Position numbers and translations under genes: made by a program
The notes under the pieces: generated by a model
What the model was told of the DNA's origin: nothing
The model's database searches: none
What the model saw: the letters and a program-made list of their open reading frames with translations, nothing else
DNA from: Streptomyces rubrogriseus
Lineage (GTDB): Bacteria > Actinomycetota > Actinomycetes > Streptomycetales > Streptomycetaceae
Direction of reading: 5' to 3'
Assembly: GCF_027947575.1 (NCBI RefSeq)
Contig: NZ_CP116256.1
Span: 8,060,001 to 8,124,000 of the forward strand
DNA: 64,000 bases
Shown: one piece after another, positions 38,306 through 46,939 of the stretch
Numbering within the stretch: the stretch's first letter is position 1
Layout of the letters: the number at the start of each line of letters is the position of its first letter

Positions 38306-38367
38306 GACCGAGCCTGCCGTCGGCAGTGTCGTAACTCGGACTGTGGCGTGGGACAGGACCGCCCGTC

Positions 38368-38499
38368 TTACGCGTCGAAGTCGTACTCCAAGACGTACGA
38401 AGCGGCGTCCAGCTTCATTTCGTTGATCTCGACGGCGCGACCCTCGTCCGTTCACGCGGTGCGGCAGATTTCGAGATGGCCGACGCCTGGCCTCCGTCC
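38368..38499 (-). pseudogene. Remnant of a GntR/UTRA regulator C-terminus
   Basis: The minus strand reads GVGHLEICRTA, an in-frame TGA, then TDEGRAVEINEMKLDAASYV and LEYDFDA before TAA at 38368. This is the text that usually ends Streptomyces GntR proteins with a UTRA domain. Upstream the frame breaks again with no DNA-binding domain, so only the last ~45 codons survive and they carry a stop. Identification is by recognition of the tail only. Confidence 0.5.
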
Positions 38500-38538
38500 T
38501 GATATGGCCGCTCACGCGAACGCCGGCCCGAAACGCCA

Positions 38539-38581
38539 GTCGGCCCCCGCCCTGCCGAGTAACGGCAGGACGGGGGCCGAC
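38539..38581 (-). terminator. Terminator after gpmA
   Basis: Arms GTCGGCCCCCG(C)CCTGCCG and their complement (one mismatch) around AGTAA, 11 bases past the gpmA stop. Confidence 0.88.
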
Positions 38582-38591
38582 TGAGGTGGGC

Positions 38592-39353
38592 CTACTTCTT
38601 CTTGCCCTGGTTCTTCACGGCTTCGATCGCGGCCGCCGCCGCGTCCGGGTCCAGGTACGTGCCGCCCGGGTTCAGGGGCTTGAACTCGGCGTTCAGTTCG
38701 TAGGACAGCGGGATGCCCGTCGGGATGTTCAGGCCCGCGATGTCGGCGTCGGAGATGCCGTCGAGGTGCTTGACGAGGGCGCGGAGCGAGTTGCCGTGGG
38801 CGGCGACCAGGACCGTGCGGCCGGTCAGGAGGTCGGGGACGATCGCGTCGAACCAGTACGGGAGCATGCGGCCGACGACGTCCTTGAGGCACTCCGTCTG
38901 CGGGCGCAGCTCCGGCGGGAGCATCGCGTAGCGCGGGTCGGAGAACTGGGAGTACTCGGCGTCGCGGTCCAGCGCGGGCGGCGGGGTGTCGTAGGAGCGG
39001 CGCCACAGCATGAACTGCTCCTCGCCGAACTCGGCGAGCGTCTGGGCCTTGTCCTTGCCCTGGAGGGCGCCGTAGTGGCGCTCGTTCAGGCGCCAGTGGC
39101 GGTGGACCGGGATCCAGTGGCGGTCGGCGGCCTCCAGCGCGAGCTGGGCCGTGCGGATCGCGCGCTTCTGGACGGACGTGTGGACCACGTCGGGCAGCAG
39201 GCCGGCGTCCTTGAGCAGCTCGCCGCCGCGCGTCGCCTCCTTCTCGCCCTTCGGGGTGAGGTTGACGTCCACCCAGCCGGTGAACAGGTTCTTCTCGTTC
39301 CACTCGCTCTCGCCGTGGCGGAGGAGGATCAGCTTGTACGGTGCGTCGGCCAT
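38592..39353 (-). CDS. gpmA: 2,3-bisphosphoglycerate-dependent phosphoglycerate mutase
   Basis: 253 aa, standard length. Phospho-His13 is in [17 protein letters not shown]; the second His is in [28 protein letters not shown] and the Arg pair in RRSYDTPPP are also present. It interconverts 3- and 2-phosphoglycerate in glycolysis. The C-terminal helix ends in basic KNQGKKK. It is monocistronic with its own terminator. Confidence 0.97.
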
Positions 39354-39514
39354 GCTCCCGAGCGTAATCCAAGGCTCTGATCCCCCGCGCGTGCGCCCGG
39401 TGGGCGGACGGTTGACGGGAAGTGTTAATTGAATGGCTTCCCCGAGAGAGCCGTTTGTAAGTTGTGCTTACCGCATCAGCCGCTTACAGCGATCTCAATC
39501 ACCTCGGGGGACCC

Positions 39515-40894
39515 ATGCCTGTCGCCGGACTCGGACGTGACGCACGCGAGACCGTCTCCGGGCTCCCCCGCGAGTTCTGGTGGCTGTGGACCAGCACCCT
39601 GGTCAACCGGCTCGGTGCCTTCGTCGCCACCTTCATGGCGCTGTACCTGACCATCGACCGCGGCTACTCCGCCTCGTACGCCGGTCTGGTCGCCGCCCTG
39701 CACGGGCTCGGCGGGGTCGTGTCCTCGCTGGGCGCCGGGGTGATGTCCGACCGGCTGGGGCGGCGGCCCACGCTGCTGGTCGCGCAGACCTCCACCGCGC
39801 TGTCGGTCGCGCTGCTCGGCTTCGTGCGGGACCCGGTGGCCATCGCCGCCGTCGCCTTCCTGGTCGGCATGGCCAGCAACGCCTCCCGGCCCGCGGTGCA
39901 GGCGATGATGGCGGACATCGTGCGGCCCGAGGACCGTATCCGGGCGTTCTCGCTCAACTACTGGGCGATCAACCTCGGCTTCGCGATCTCCTCCATGGCG
40001 GCCGGGTTCATCGCCGAGGTCAGCTATCTCGCCGGGTTCATGATCGAGGCCGGGATGACGCTCGTCTGTGCCGTCCTCGTCTTCGTGAAGCTGCCCGAGT
40101 CCCGGCCCCAGCAGGAGACGACCCTGGACGACGGCCCGGGCAAGGGCACGGCCGTCTCCCTGGGGACCGTGGTGCGCGACGGGCGGTACATGAGCGTCGT
40201 CGGGCTGTCCTTCCTGATCGCCGTGATCTTCCAGCAGGCCTACGTGGGGCTGCCCGTCGCCATGGGCGACGCCGGGTTCACGCCCGCCGACTTCGGGCTG
40301 GCCATCGCCGTCAACGGCGTCCTGATCGTCGTCCTGCAGATCCCCGTCACGCGGTTCATCGAGCACCGCGATCCGCGACTGCTGCTCGTCGCCTCGTCGC
40401 TGCTGGCCGGGTACGGCTTCGGGCTCACCGCCTTCGCCGGGTCGGTCGGCGTCTTCGCCCTCACCGTGTGCGTGTGGACGCTGGCCGAGATCGTCAACGC
40501 GCCGACCCAGACCGGGCTCGTCGTCCGGCTGTCGCCGGTGCACGGGCGCGGCCGGTACCAGGGGATGTACACCATGTCCTGGGCGGTCGCCTCCCTCGTC
40601 GCCCCGCTGATGTCCGGGTTCGTCATCGACCGCTGGGGCGCCGAGTGGCTGTGGGGCATCTGCGCGGTCGTCGGCACCGTGGCGGCGGCCGGGTACTGGG
40701 GGCTCATGCGGGGCCTGCCGGACGACGGCCACAGCTACAGCCACAGTCACAGTCACAGTCACAGCGATAGCGGCAACGGCAGCGACAGCGACAGCGACAA
40801 CAGCAACGGCAACGGCAACGGCAGCGACGAGATGCCGGTGGCCCCGGAAGCGTCCGCCGTCCCCGCGCCCCGGGTCGACACCAGCGCCGTCTGA
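39515..40894 (+). CDS. MFS transporter with His/Ser/Asp/Asn-rich tail
   Basis: 459 aa, 12 predicted membrane helices; the MFS loop 2-3 motif is GVMSDRLGRRPTLL. It resembles multidrug/proton antiporters. ATG 39515 follows CGGGGGA. The C-terminal ~55 residues are unusual: HSYSHSHSHSHSDSGNGSDS and then alternating Asn/Gly, encoded by hexamer DNA repeats. Alternating His-Ser could bind metal ions, which is inference; the repeat length probably varies by slippage. Substrate unknown. Confidence 0.9.
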   Translation: MPVAGLGRDARETVSGLPREFWWLWTSTLVNRLGAFVATFMALYLTIDRGYSASYAGLVAALHGLGGVVSSLGAGVMSDRLGRRPTLLVAQTSTALSVALLGFVRDPVAIAAVAFLVGMASNASRPAVQAMMADIVRPEDRIRAFSLNYWAINLGFAISSMAAGFIAEVSYLAGFMIEAGMTLVCAVLVFVKLPESRPQQETTLDDGPGKGTAVSLGTVVRDGRYMSVVGLSFLIAVIFQQAYVGLPVAMGDAGFTPADFGLAIAVNGVLIVVLQIPVTRFIEHRDPRLLLVASSLLAGYGFGLTAFAGSVGVFALTVCVWTLAEIVNAPTQTGLVVRLSPVHGRGRYQGMYTMSWAVASLVAPLMSGFVIDRWGAEWLWGICAVVGTVAAAGYWGLMRGLPDDGHSYSHSHSHSHSDSGNGSDSDSDNSNGNGNGSDEMPVAPEASAVPAPRVDTSAV

Positions 40895-40911
40895 CCCCGC
40901 CGCTCGCCGGG

Positions 40912-40991
40912 CGGGCGCGTCCGATCCCGGGCGCGTCCGGTCACGGGCGCGTCCGGTCACGGGCGCGTCCGGTCACGGGTGCATCCGGGCA
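40912..40991. repeat. Five 16-bp tandem repeats
   Basis: Units of CGGGCGCGTCCGGTCA: three perfect (40928-40975) flanked by one degenerate unit on each side. The stop codon of the DUF2000 gene (TGA, 40973-40975) is the end of the third perfect unit, and its last residues come from the degenerate one. Confidence 0.9.
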
Positions 40992-41440
40992 CCCTTCAGC
41001 ACCTTGTCCACCGCGTTCTTCGGGCCGTACACCGCGAGGCCCACCAGGTCCAGGTCCGCCGTCGCCACCGCCCGCACCGCCGCGCGGTTGTCGCGGTCGT
41101 TGCCCGTGGTGAAGAGGTCGGACGTGAAGAGGGCGCGGGGCAGGGCGCGGGACAGTACGCGCGCGTGGGCGGTCGTCAGCGTCTCCTTCGTGCCCTCGAA
41201 GACCAGCACCGGCTGGCGGAACATCGGCAGGTAGCCGACGGCGTCCGCGTCCTCGTAGGGCTCCCCGATCACCTCGGGGAACTGCTTGCCCAGGCCGCTG
41301 ACCAGGAACGCCGTGACGTTGAGGCGCTGCCAGGTCTCCAGGTCCTCGCGCAGCAGTACGGCGATCTTGGTGTCGAAGCGGACGGGGGTCTCGGTTTCGG
41401 GAGCCTCGGGAGTCTCGGGGGCTGCTTCGTGCGTGCTCAT
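40973..41440 (-). CDS. DUF2000-family protein
   Basis: 155 aa. An acidic Pro/Glu leader (ETPEAPETETP) is followed by the DUF2000 fold: FDTKIAVLLREDLETWQRLN, VTAFLVSGLG and DLDLVGLAVYGPKNAVDKVL. Members are small proteins of unknown function, often beside AraC regulators, as here: an AraC gene starts 49 bases away on the opposite strand. The 3' end runs into the 16-bp tandem repeats, so its C-terminus may have been altered. Confidence 0.83.
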   Translation of the reverse strand: MSTHEAAPETPEAPETETPVRFDTKIAVLLREDLETWQRLNVTAFLVSGLGKQFPEVIGEPYEDADAVGYLPMFRQPVLVFEGTKETLTTAHARVLSRALPRALFTSDLFTTGNDRDNRAAVRAVATADLDLVGLAVYGPKNAVDKVLKGARMHP

Positions 41441-41489
41441 ACGGTGAGACTGCCGACCCGTACCCCGCCCGGTCTTGTACGTTTTTTGC

Positions 41490-42305
41490 ATGGGCGGCCG
41501 ACCGAAGGACCAGCGGAACGTCTCCGCCTGGCGGCCCCGCGTCCCCGGCGTCGTCGAGGTCTTCCACGCCCACTACACCGAGTACGCCTATCCGATGCAC
41601 GTCCACGACGCCTGGACGCTGCTCATCGTCGACGACGGCGCCGTACGGTACGACCTGGACCGGCACGAGCACGGCACCCCGCACGACACGGTGTCGCTGC
41701 TGCCGCCGCACGTGCCGCACAACGGCTCCCCGGCGACCCCGGACGGGTTTCGCAAGCGCGTCCTGTACCTGGACGCCTCCCGGCTCGGCGACGAGCTGAT
41801 CGGACCGGCGGTGGACGCGCCCGACCTGCGCGATCCGGTGCTGCGGCGGCGGGTCGGGCAGCTGCACGCGGCGCTCGCGCTGCCCGGGGACGAGCTGGAG
41901 GCGGAGAGCCGGCTGACCCTGATCGGCGACCGGCTGCGCGACCATCTGCGGCCGGGGACCTGCGCGGCCGGCGCACGCCGGGACCCCGTGCTCGCCCGGC
42001 GGCTGCGGGAGCTGCTCGACGAGCGGGTCGTCGCGGGGATCGGGCTGGCGGAGGCGGCCGCGCTCGTGCCCGCGCATCCGGCGCACCTCGTACGGGCGTT
42101 CAGCGGCGCGTACGGCATCGCGCCGCACCAGTACCTGATGTCCCGGCGGGTCGACCGGGCCCGGCGGATGCTGCTCGCCGGTGACTCGCCGGCGGAGGTG
42201 GCGGGGGCCACCGGTTTCTACGACCAGGCCCATCTGACCCGGCACTTCAAGCGCTTGGTGGGGGTCACGCCCGGGCGCTACCGGGCGAGCGGCGCCCGGG
42301 CCTGA
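41490..42305 (+). CDS. AraC-type transcriptional regulator with cupin sensor
   Basis: 271 aa. The N-terminal AraC-binding cupin (YAYPMHVHDAWTLLIVDDGA, LLPPHVPHNGSPA) holds His residues that may bind ligand. C-terminal double HTH: GLAEAAALVPAHPAHLVRAF and EVAGATGFYDQAHLTRHFKR, then GVTPGRYR. The ATG at 41490 is preferred to the TTG at 41475. It is divergent from the DUF2000 gene and probably regulates it; it may also control exporter genes nearby. Confidence 0.9.
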   Translation: MGGRPKDQRNVSAWRPRVPGVVEVFHAHYTEYAYPMHVHDAWTLLIVDDGAVRYDLDRHEHGTPHDTVSLLPPHVPHNGSPATPDGFRKRVLYLDASRLGDELIGPAVDAPDLRDPVLRRRVGQLHAALALPGDELEAESRLTLIGDRLRDHLRPGTCAAGARRDPVLARRLRELLDERVVAGIGLAEAAALVPAHPAHLVRAFSGAYGIAPHQYLMSRRVDRARRMLLAGDSPAEVAGATGFYDQAHLTRHFKRLVGVTPGRYRASGARA

Positions 42306-42314
42306 CGCCGCCGG

Positions 42315-42821
42315 TCAGTCGCCGGAGCGCTCGATCAGGTGCTGGAACGCCTCCAGGTTCCGCGTCGACTCGCCGCGCGCGGTGCGCCACTCGTACTCCT
42401 TGCGGATGGCGGAGGCGAAGCCCAGCTCGAGCAGGGTGTTGAAGGCGCCGTCGGCGGCCTCCAGTACCTGGCCGAGGAGGCGGTCGATCTCGTCGGGGGT
42501 GACGGCGGCCAGGGGGAGTTTCGCGGTGACGTAGATGTCGCCGAGGCGGTCGACGGCGTAACCGATGCCGTAGAGCTTGAGGTTGCGTTCCAGCAGCCAG
42601 CGGTGGACGGCCGGTTCGTTCTCGTCGGGGTGGCGGACGACGAAGGCGTTGAGGGAGAGGGAGTGCCGGCCGAGGAGGAGGGAGACCGTCGTGGACAGCT
42701 TGCGGGTGCCGGGGAGCTTGACGACGTAGTTGCCGGGTTCCGGGCTCTCCCACTCCAGGTCGGCGTCCTTCAGTGCCGCCTCGAGGACCTGCGCTGCCTT
42801 CTGCTGTGGTGCCTCAGCCAT
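42315..42821 (-). CDS. YbjN-domain protein
   Basis: 168 aa, with the YbjN/type III chaperone-like fold (LEWESPEPGNYVVKLPGTRK, LLLGRHSLSLNAFVVRHPDE, LYGIGYAVDRLGDIYVTAKL). Its start overlaps the mshA stop by 8 bases, so it is the second gene of an mshA operon, an arrangement widely kept in actinobacteria. Role unknown; a chaperone-like or mycothiol-related function is only inferred from linkage. Confidence 0.9.
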   Translation of the reverse strand: MAEAPQQKAAQVLEAALKDADLEWESPEPGNYVVKLPGTRKLSTTVSLLLGRHSLSLNAFVVRHPDENEPAVHRWLLERNLKLYGIGYAVDRLGDIYVTAKLPLAAVTPDEIDRLLGQVLEAADGAFNTLLELGFASAIRKEYEWRTARGESTRNLEAFQHLIERSGD

Positions 42822-44187
42822 GGTGCGAGCGTACGCGACGGCGGTACGACTGGATCGCGGCCGTGTAGACGTCGGCGGTGGTGGCGGCGGCGCTGTCCCA
42901 CCCGAACGACTGGGCGTGCCGGGCGGCGGCGTCGCCCATGCGGGGCGTCAGCTCGGGGTTGTCGGCGAAGTCGCGCAGCACGCGCGCGTAGGCGACGGGA
43001 TCGTGGCCGTGGACGAGGCGGCCGGTGTGTCCGTCGCGCACGGCGACCGGGAGACCGCCGACCGCGGCCGCGAGCACCGGCGTACCGGCCGCCTGGGCCT
43101 CGATGGCCACCAGCCCGAAGGACTCGCTGTAGGACGGCATGACCAGCACGGACGCGGCCCGGAACCAGTCGGCGAGCTGTTCCTGGCCGACGGGCGGGCG
43201 GAAGCGTACGACGTCGGCGATGCCGAGCCGCGCGGCGAGTTTCTGCAGGCCCTCCGGCTTGGCGAGGCCGCTGCCGCTGGGGCCGCCGACGACGGGGACG
43301 ACGATGCGGGAGCGCAGCTCGGGGCGTTCGTCGAGGAGGACGGCGACGGCGCGCAGCAGGATGTCCGGCGCCTTCAGGGGCTGTATGCGGCCCGCGAAGA
43401 GCGGGATCAGCGCGTCCTGGGGCAGGCCGAGGCGGGCACGGGCGGCGGCGCGGGCGTTGCCGTGCTGTCCCGGGCCGGGGACGCGGCCCTTGGGGAAGGG
43501 GCGGAAGCGCTCCAGGTTCACGCCGGGATGGACCACGGCGACCTTGTCGGGGTCGGCGGCGTAGTGGCGGACGAGTTCGTCGGCCTCCTCGGCCGTGTTG
43601 GCGATCAGCCGGTCGGAGGCGGCGACGATCTGGGTCTCGCCGATGACGCGGGCGGCCGGTTCGGGGGTGTCGCCGTCGGCCAGGTTGGCGTTCTTGACCT
43701 TGGCCATGGTGTGCATGGCGTGCACCAGGGGCGCGCCCCAGCGCTGGGCGGCGAGCCAGCCGACGTGGCCGGAGAGCCAGTAGTGGGAGTGCACGAGGTC
43801 GTAGTGGCCGGGGCGGTGACCGGCCCAGGCCTGCATCACGCCGTGCGTGAAGGCGCAGAGCTGGGCGGGCAGCTCCTCCTTGGCCAGCCCCTCGTACGGG
43901 CCCGCGTCGACGTGCCGGACGAGGACGCCGGGGGCCAGTTCGACGGCGGGCGGGAGGGCGGCGGTGGTCGCCCGGGTGAAGATCTCGACTTCGATGTTGA
44001 TCTCGGCGAGGCGCTGCGCCAGCTCCACGATGTAGACGTTCATGCCGCCGGCGTCGCCGGTGCCGGGCTGGTGGAGCGGTGAGGTGTGCACGGAGAGCAT
44101 GGCGACGCGGCGGGGCCTTCGGTTCAGCCTCAGCCGCGGGGAGGCCGCCGGTGAGCGACGCCCGAGCCTGCTGACGTACTGGCTCAC
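42814..44187 (-). CDS. mshA: D-inositol-3-phosphate glycosyltransferase MshA
   Basis: 457 aa GT4 enzyme, first step of mycothiol synthesis (GlcNAc from UDP-GlcNAc onto inositol-3-phosphate). Motifs: LHQPGTGDAGGMNVYI (inositol-phosphate site), HSHYWLSGHVG, VVHPGVNLERFRP, FAGRIQPLKAPDIL and the EX7E region ESFGLVAIEAQAAGTPV. Start is the GTG at 44187 with GAGGAGG 8 bases upstream; longer forms add an unrelated leader. It is coupled to ybjN. Confidence 0.96.
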   Translation of the reverse strand: MSQYVSRLGRRSPAASPRLRLNRRPRRVAMLSVHTSPLHQPGTGDAGGMNVYIVELAQRLAEINIEVEIFTRATTAALPPAVELAPGVLVRHVDAGPYEGLAKEELPAQLCAFTHGVMQAWAGHRPGHYDLVHSHYWLSGHVGWLAAQRWGAPLVHAMHTMAKVKNANLADGDTPEPAARVIGETQIVAASDRLIANTAEEADELVRHYAADPDKVAVVHPGVNLERFRPFPKGRVPGPGQHGNARAAARARLGLPQDALIPLFAGRIQPLKAPDILLRAVAVLLDERPELRSRIVVPVVGGPSGSGLAKPEGLQKLAARLGIADVVRFRPPVGQEQLADWFRAASVLVMPSYSESFGLVAIEAQAAGTPVLAAAVGGLPVAVRDGHTGRLVHGHDPVAYARVLRDFADNPELTPRMGDAAARHAQSFGWDSAAATTADVYTAAIQSYRRRVRSHHG

Positions 44188-44336
44188 GAGCCGTTCCTCC
44201 TCGCTGCGGGCATGCCGGTCGGAGGACGTGGGGTGCCCTCCAAGGGTTGGGAACACCGGACGGGCGGTGCTCCATTCCGCTTTTCCGACCTTTGCCGAAT
44301 CATTACCGCCGATCGCTCAACCGTTCGAGGGTCCTT

Positions 44337-44400
44337 CGGGTCCCCCGCCCGGTCCTGCGGGTCCCCCACCCCGGCCCCGCGGGTCCCCCGCCCGGTCGTC
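44337..44400. repeat. Three ~21-bp tandem repeats upstream of mshA
   Basis: Each unit starts CGGGTCCCCC and continues with GCCCGGTC-type text; they sit in the 306-base gap (44188-44493) between divergent mshA and the methyltransferase gene, which shows no other feature. Confidence 0.75.
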
Positions 44401-44493
44401 ACCCGAGTCGGCGCCGACGCGAGCCCTGTCTGGTGTGCGGGTACCACCATTCCGCGGCCGAATGCCGGACGCCCGCCGCATACCCTCGTAGGC

Positions 44494-45309
44494 ATGCCAC
44501 CCCGCGCCACCGCCTCCCGCCCCGTGGGCACGGTCACGCGCGGGACGACGAACCCCAACCGGCTGCGCCGCATGGACCGCTGGATCGCGGCCGCGCACGG
44601 TGCCGAACTGCGCCGCGCCGCCGACCCGGTCGCCGTCGACCTCGGCTACGGCGCGGCGCCCTGGACCGCCGTCGAACTGCTGCACCGCCTACGCACGGTC
44701 GCGCCGCACGCGCGCGTGGTGGGCGTCGAGATCGACCCGGCCCGGGTGGCGGCGGCCCAGCCGTACGCGCGCGCGGGGCTGGATTTCCGACACGGCGGTT
44801 TCGAGGTCCCCGTCTCCGCGCCGCCGCTGCTGATCCGCGCGGCGAACGTGTTGCGCCAGTACGACGAGGGCGAGGTCGCCGCCGTCTGGCGGCGGCTGTG
44901 CGCGCGGCTCGCCCCGGCGTCGGAGCACTCGCGCGGCGGGCTGCTGGTCGAGGGGACCTGCGACGAGATCGGGCGCCGGCACGTGTGGGTGGCGCTCGGG
45001 CCCGAGGGACCGCGCACGGTCACCTTCGCGACCCGGCTCGGTTCCCTGGACCGCCCCTCCGACCTGGCCGAACGGCTGCCGAAGGCGCTCATCCACCGCA
45101 ATGTCCCCGGCGAGCCCGTGCACGCCTTCCTGCGCGACTTCGACCGCGCCTGGGCCGCCGCCGCGCCCTACGCCTCCTACGGCGCCCGGCAGCGCTGGAT
45201 GCGGTCGGTGCGGGACCTGACGGCCGACTGGCCGGTGACGGACGGGCCGGTGCGGTGGCGGCAGGGTGAAGTGACGGTGCGGTGGGAGGCGTTGGCGCCC
45301 CGCGCGTGA
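44494..45309 (+). CDS. Class I SAM-dependent methyltransferase-like protein
   Basis: 271 aa. The SAM-binding loop is DPVAVDLGYGAAPWTAVELL, followed by ARVVGVEIDPARVAAAQPYA and ANVLRQYDEGEVAAVW. The start ATG lies 7 bases after TACCCT (leaderless type). The C-terminal half (FDRAWAAAAPYASYGARQRW) is conserved in actinobacterial relatives of unknown substrate. Methyl transfer is inferred from the fold only. Confidence 0.85.
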   Translation: MPPRATASRPVGTVTRGTTNPNRLRRMDRWIAAAHGAELRRAADPVAVDLGYGAAPWTAVELLHRLRTVAPHARVVGVEIDPARVAAAQPYARAGLDFRHGGFEVPVSAPPLLIRAANVLRQYDEGEVAAVWRRLCARLAPASEHSRGGLLVEGTCDEIGRRHVWVALGPEGPRTVTFATRLGSLDRPSDLAERLPKALIHRNVPGEPVHAFLRDFDRAWAAAAPYASYGARQRWMRSVRDLTADWPVTDGPVRWRQGEVTVRWEALAPRA

Positions 45310-45519
45310 GCCCACGGCGCGGACGGGGGGCGGGGCCGAGCGGGAGGCCGCCGACCGGGAACGATCTTCCTGCGGCGTTCGTCACACCCCGAGGGAAGCA
45401 AGGGAAGCAATCGAGGGGAAGCAGGAGGAAAGCACGGCCTCTGTCGCTTTTCGCGCCGGCATGGCACGATCCCCCGAGCGAGCTATGTTACTGACGGTTA
45501 ATCAGGTTGGGGGCGAGGT

Positions 45520-46668
45520 ATGCGTACGGGGAAGCGTGTCCTGACGACGACTGCCGTGACCGTGGTCTGCGCGATCACCGTGCTGGCGGCACCGGGGACG
45601 GCGTTCGCGGACCCCGGCCCCTCGCCCTCGTCCTCCCCGGCACCGGGCACCCCGGGCGCTTCCGCCACCGCGCCTGTCGGCCCGTCGGCCACGCCCGGCA
45701 AGGGCAAGGACCTGGAAGCCGTACGCAAGAAGCTCGACAAGCTCTACCGCGCCGCGGCCTCCGCCACGGAGGAGTACAACGCGGCCGAGGAGAAGGCCGA
45801 GAAACAGAACGCCGAGATCGTCGAGCTGGCCAAGAAGATCGTCAAGGGCCAGGAGAGGCTGGACGGCCTCAAGGACCGCGCGGGAGCCGCGGCCCGCTCC
45901 CAGTACCGCACCGGCGGCCTGCCCGACGGGGCGAAGCTCATCCTGAGCGACGACCCCGAGGACTTCCTCGACGGGACCGGACGGGTGATCCAGGGCCAGC
46001 GCGCCACCAAGGGCCTGCTCGGCGAGCTGACCCGCGCCCAGCGGGAACTGAAGGCCTACGCGGCGGACGCCTCCGCCCGCTTCAAGGAGCTGGAGGCGAA
46101 CCGCAAGGCCAAGGCCACCGCCCAGAAGAAGATCGAGAAGCAGATCGCGGCGGCCGAGAAGCTGGAGTCCGAGCTGGAGAAGGAGGAGAAGGAGCGCCTC
46201 GCCCGGCTGGAGCGGGAGGCGCAGGCCAAGGCGCAGACCGCCTGGCTCGACTCCGGCATCCTGAAGGACCTCGACACCGGGGCGACCGAGCGGGGCCGCA
46301 AGGCGGTCGAGTACGCCACCGCCCAGATCGGCAAGCCGTACCAGTGGGGCGCCGAGGGCCCGAAGTCCTACGACTGCTCCGGTCTGACCTCGCAGGCCTG
46401 GGGGGCGGCAGGACAGGCGATCCCGCGCACCTCGCAGCAGCAGTGGAAGCAGCTCAGGCACGTCGCCGTCGAGGACATGCGCCCCGGCGACCTGATCATC
46501 TACTTCGACGACGCCAGCCACGTCGGCATGTACGTCGGCGACGGCTCCATGGTGCACGCCCCGCGTCCGGGGCGCTCGATCACCGTCGCGGGCGCGGGCT
46601 CGATGCCGATCCTCGGCGTGGTCCGCCCGGACACGGCCCCGGAGCAGGCGTCCACCCCCAAGGAGTGA
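45520..46668 (+). CDS. Secreted NlpC/P60 peptidoglycan hydrolase (RipA-like)
   Basis: 382 aa. The signal peptide ends about AFA-DP (residue 30). It is followed by a Pro/Ser linker, a long coiled coil (residues ~65-245, Lys/Glu/Ala-rich), and a C-terminal NlpC/P60 endopeptidase with Cys in KSYDCSGLTSQAW, His in DDASHVGMYVG and a third polar residue in MVHAPRPG. It cleaves D-Glu/mDAP-type bonds in stem peptides. The coiled coil probably inhibits or positions the enzyme, as in RipA. ATG is preceded by GGGGGCGAGGT. Confidence 0.92.
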   Translation: MRTGKRVLTTTAVTVVCAITVLAAPGTAFADPGPSPSSSPAPGTPGASATAPVGPSATPGKGKDLEAVRKKLDKLYRAAASATEEYNAAEEKAEKQNAEIVELAKKIVKGQERLDGLKDRAGAAARSQYRTGGLPDGAKLILSDDPEDFLDGTGRVIQGQRATKGLLGELTRAQRELKAYAADASARFKELEANRKAKATAQKKIEKQIAAAEKLESELEKEEKERLARLEREAQAKAQTAWLDSGILKDLDTGATERGRKAVEYATAQIGKPYQWGAEGPKSYDCSGLTSQAWGAAGQAIPRTSQQQWKQLRHVAVEDMRPGDLIIYFDDASHVGMYVGDGSMVHAPRPGRSITVAGAGSMPILGVVRPDTAPEQASTPKE

Positions 46669-46939
46669 CGCGGGCCACGCGACCGGCGCCGGGCGCGTGA
46701 GACGGGCCACGTGACCCAGTCCACGCACGGCGCCCGCCCCCGCGTGACCTTCGTCATCCCCGCCCCCGGGTCGACGTGTCCAACTGCGGGGGAAAACGCG
46801 GCATATGACAGTGGCCCTCGGCCGCCCGACGTGTTCTGGACCATTCCGCAGCGGTGCGGTCACCCGCTATGGTCCCCGTCGGTGGGTCGAGGTCCCTCGC
46901 CCCGCCATGCCCTCGGGGGGAGGGAAGGAAACCAAGACG

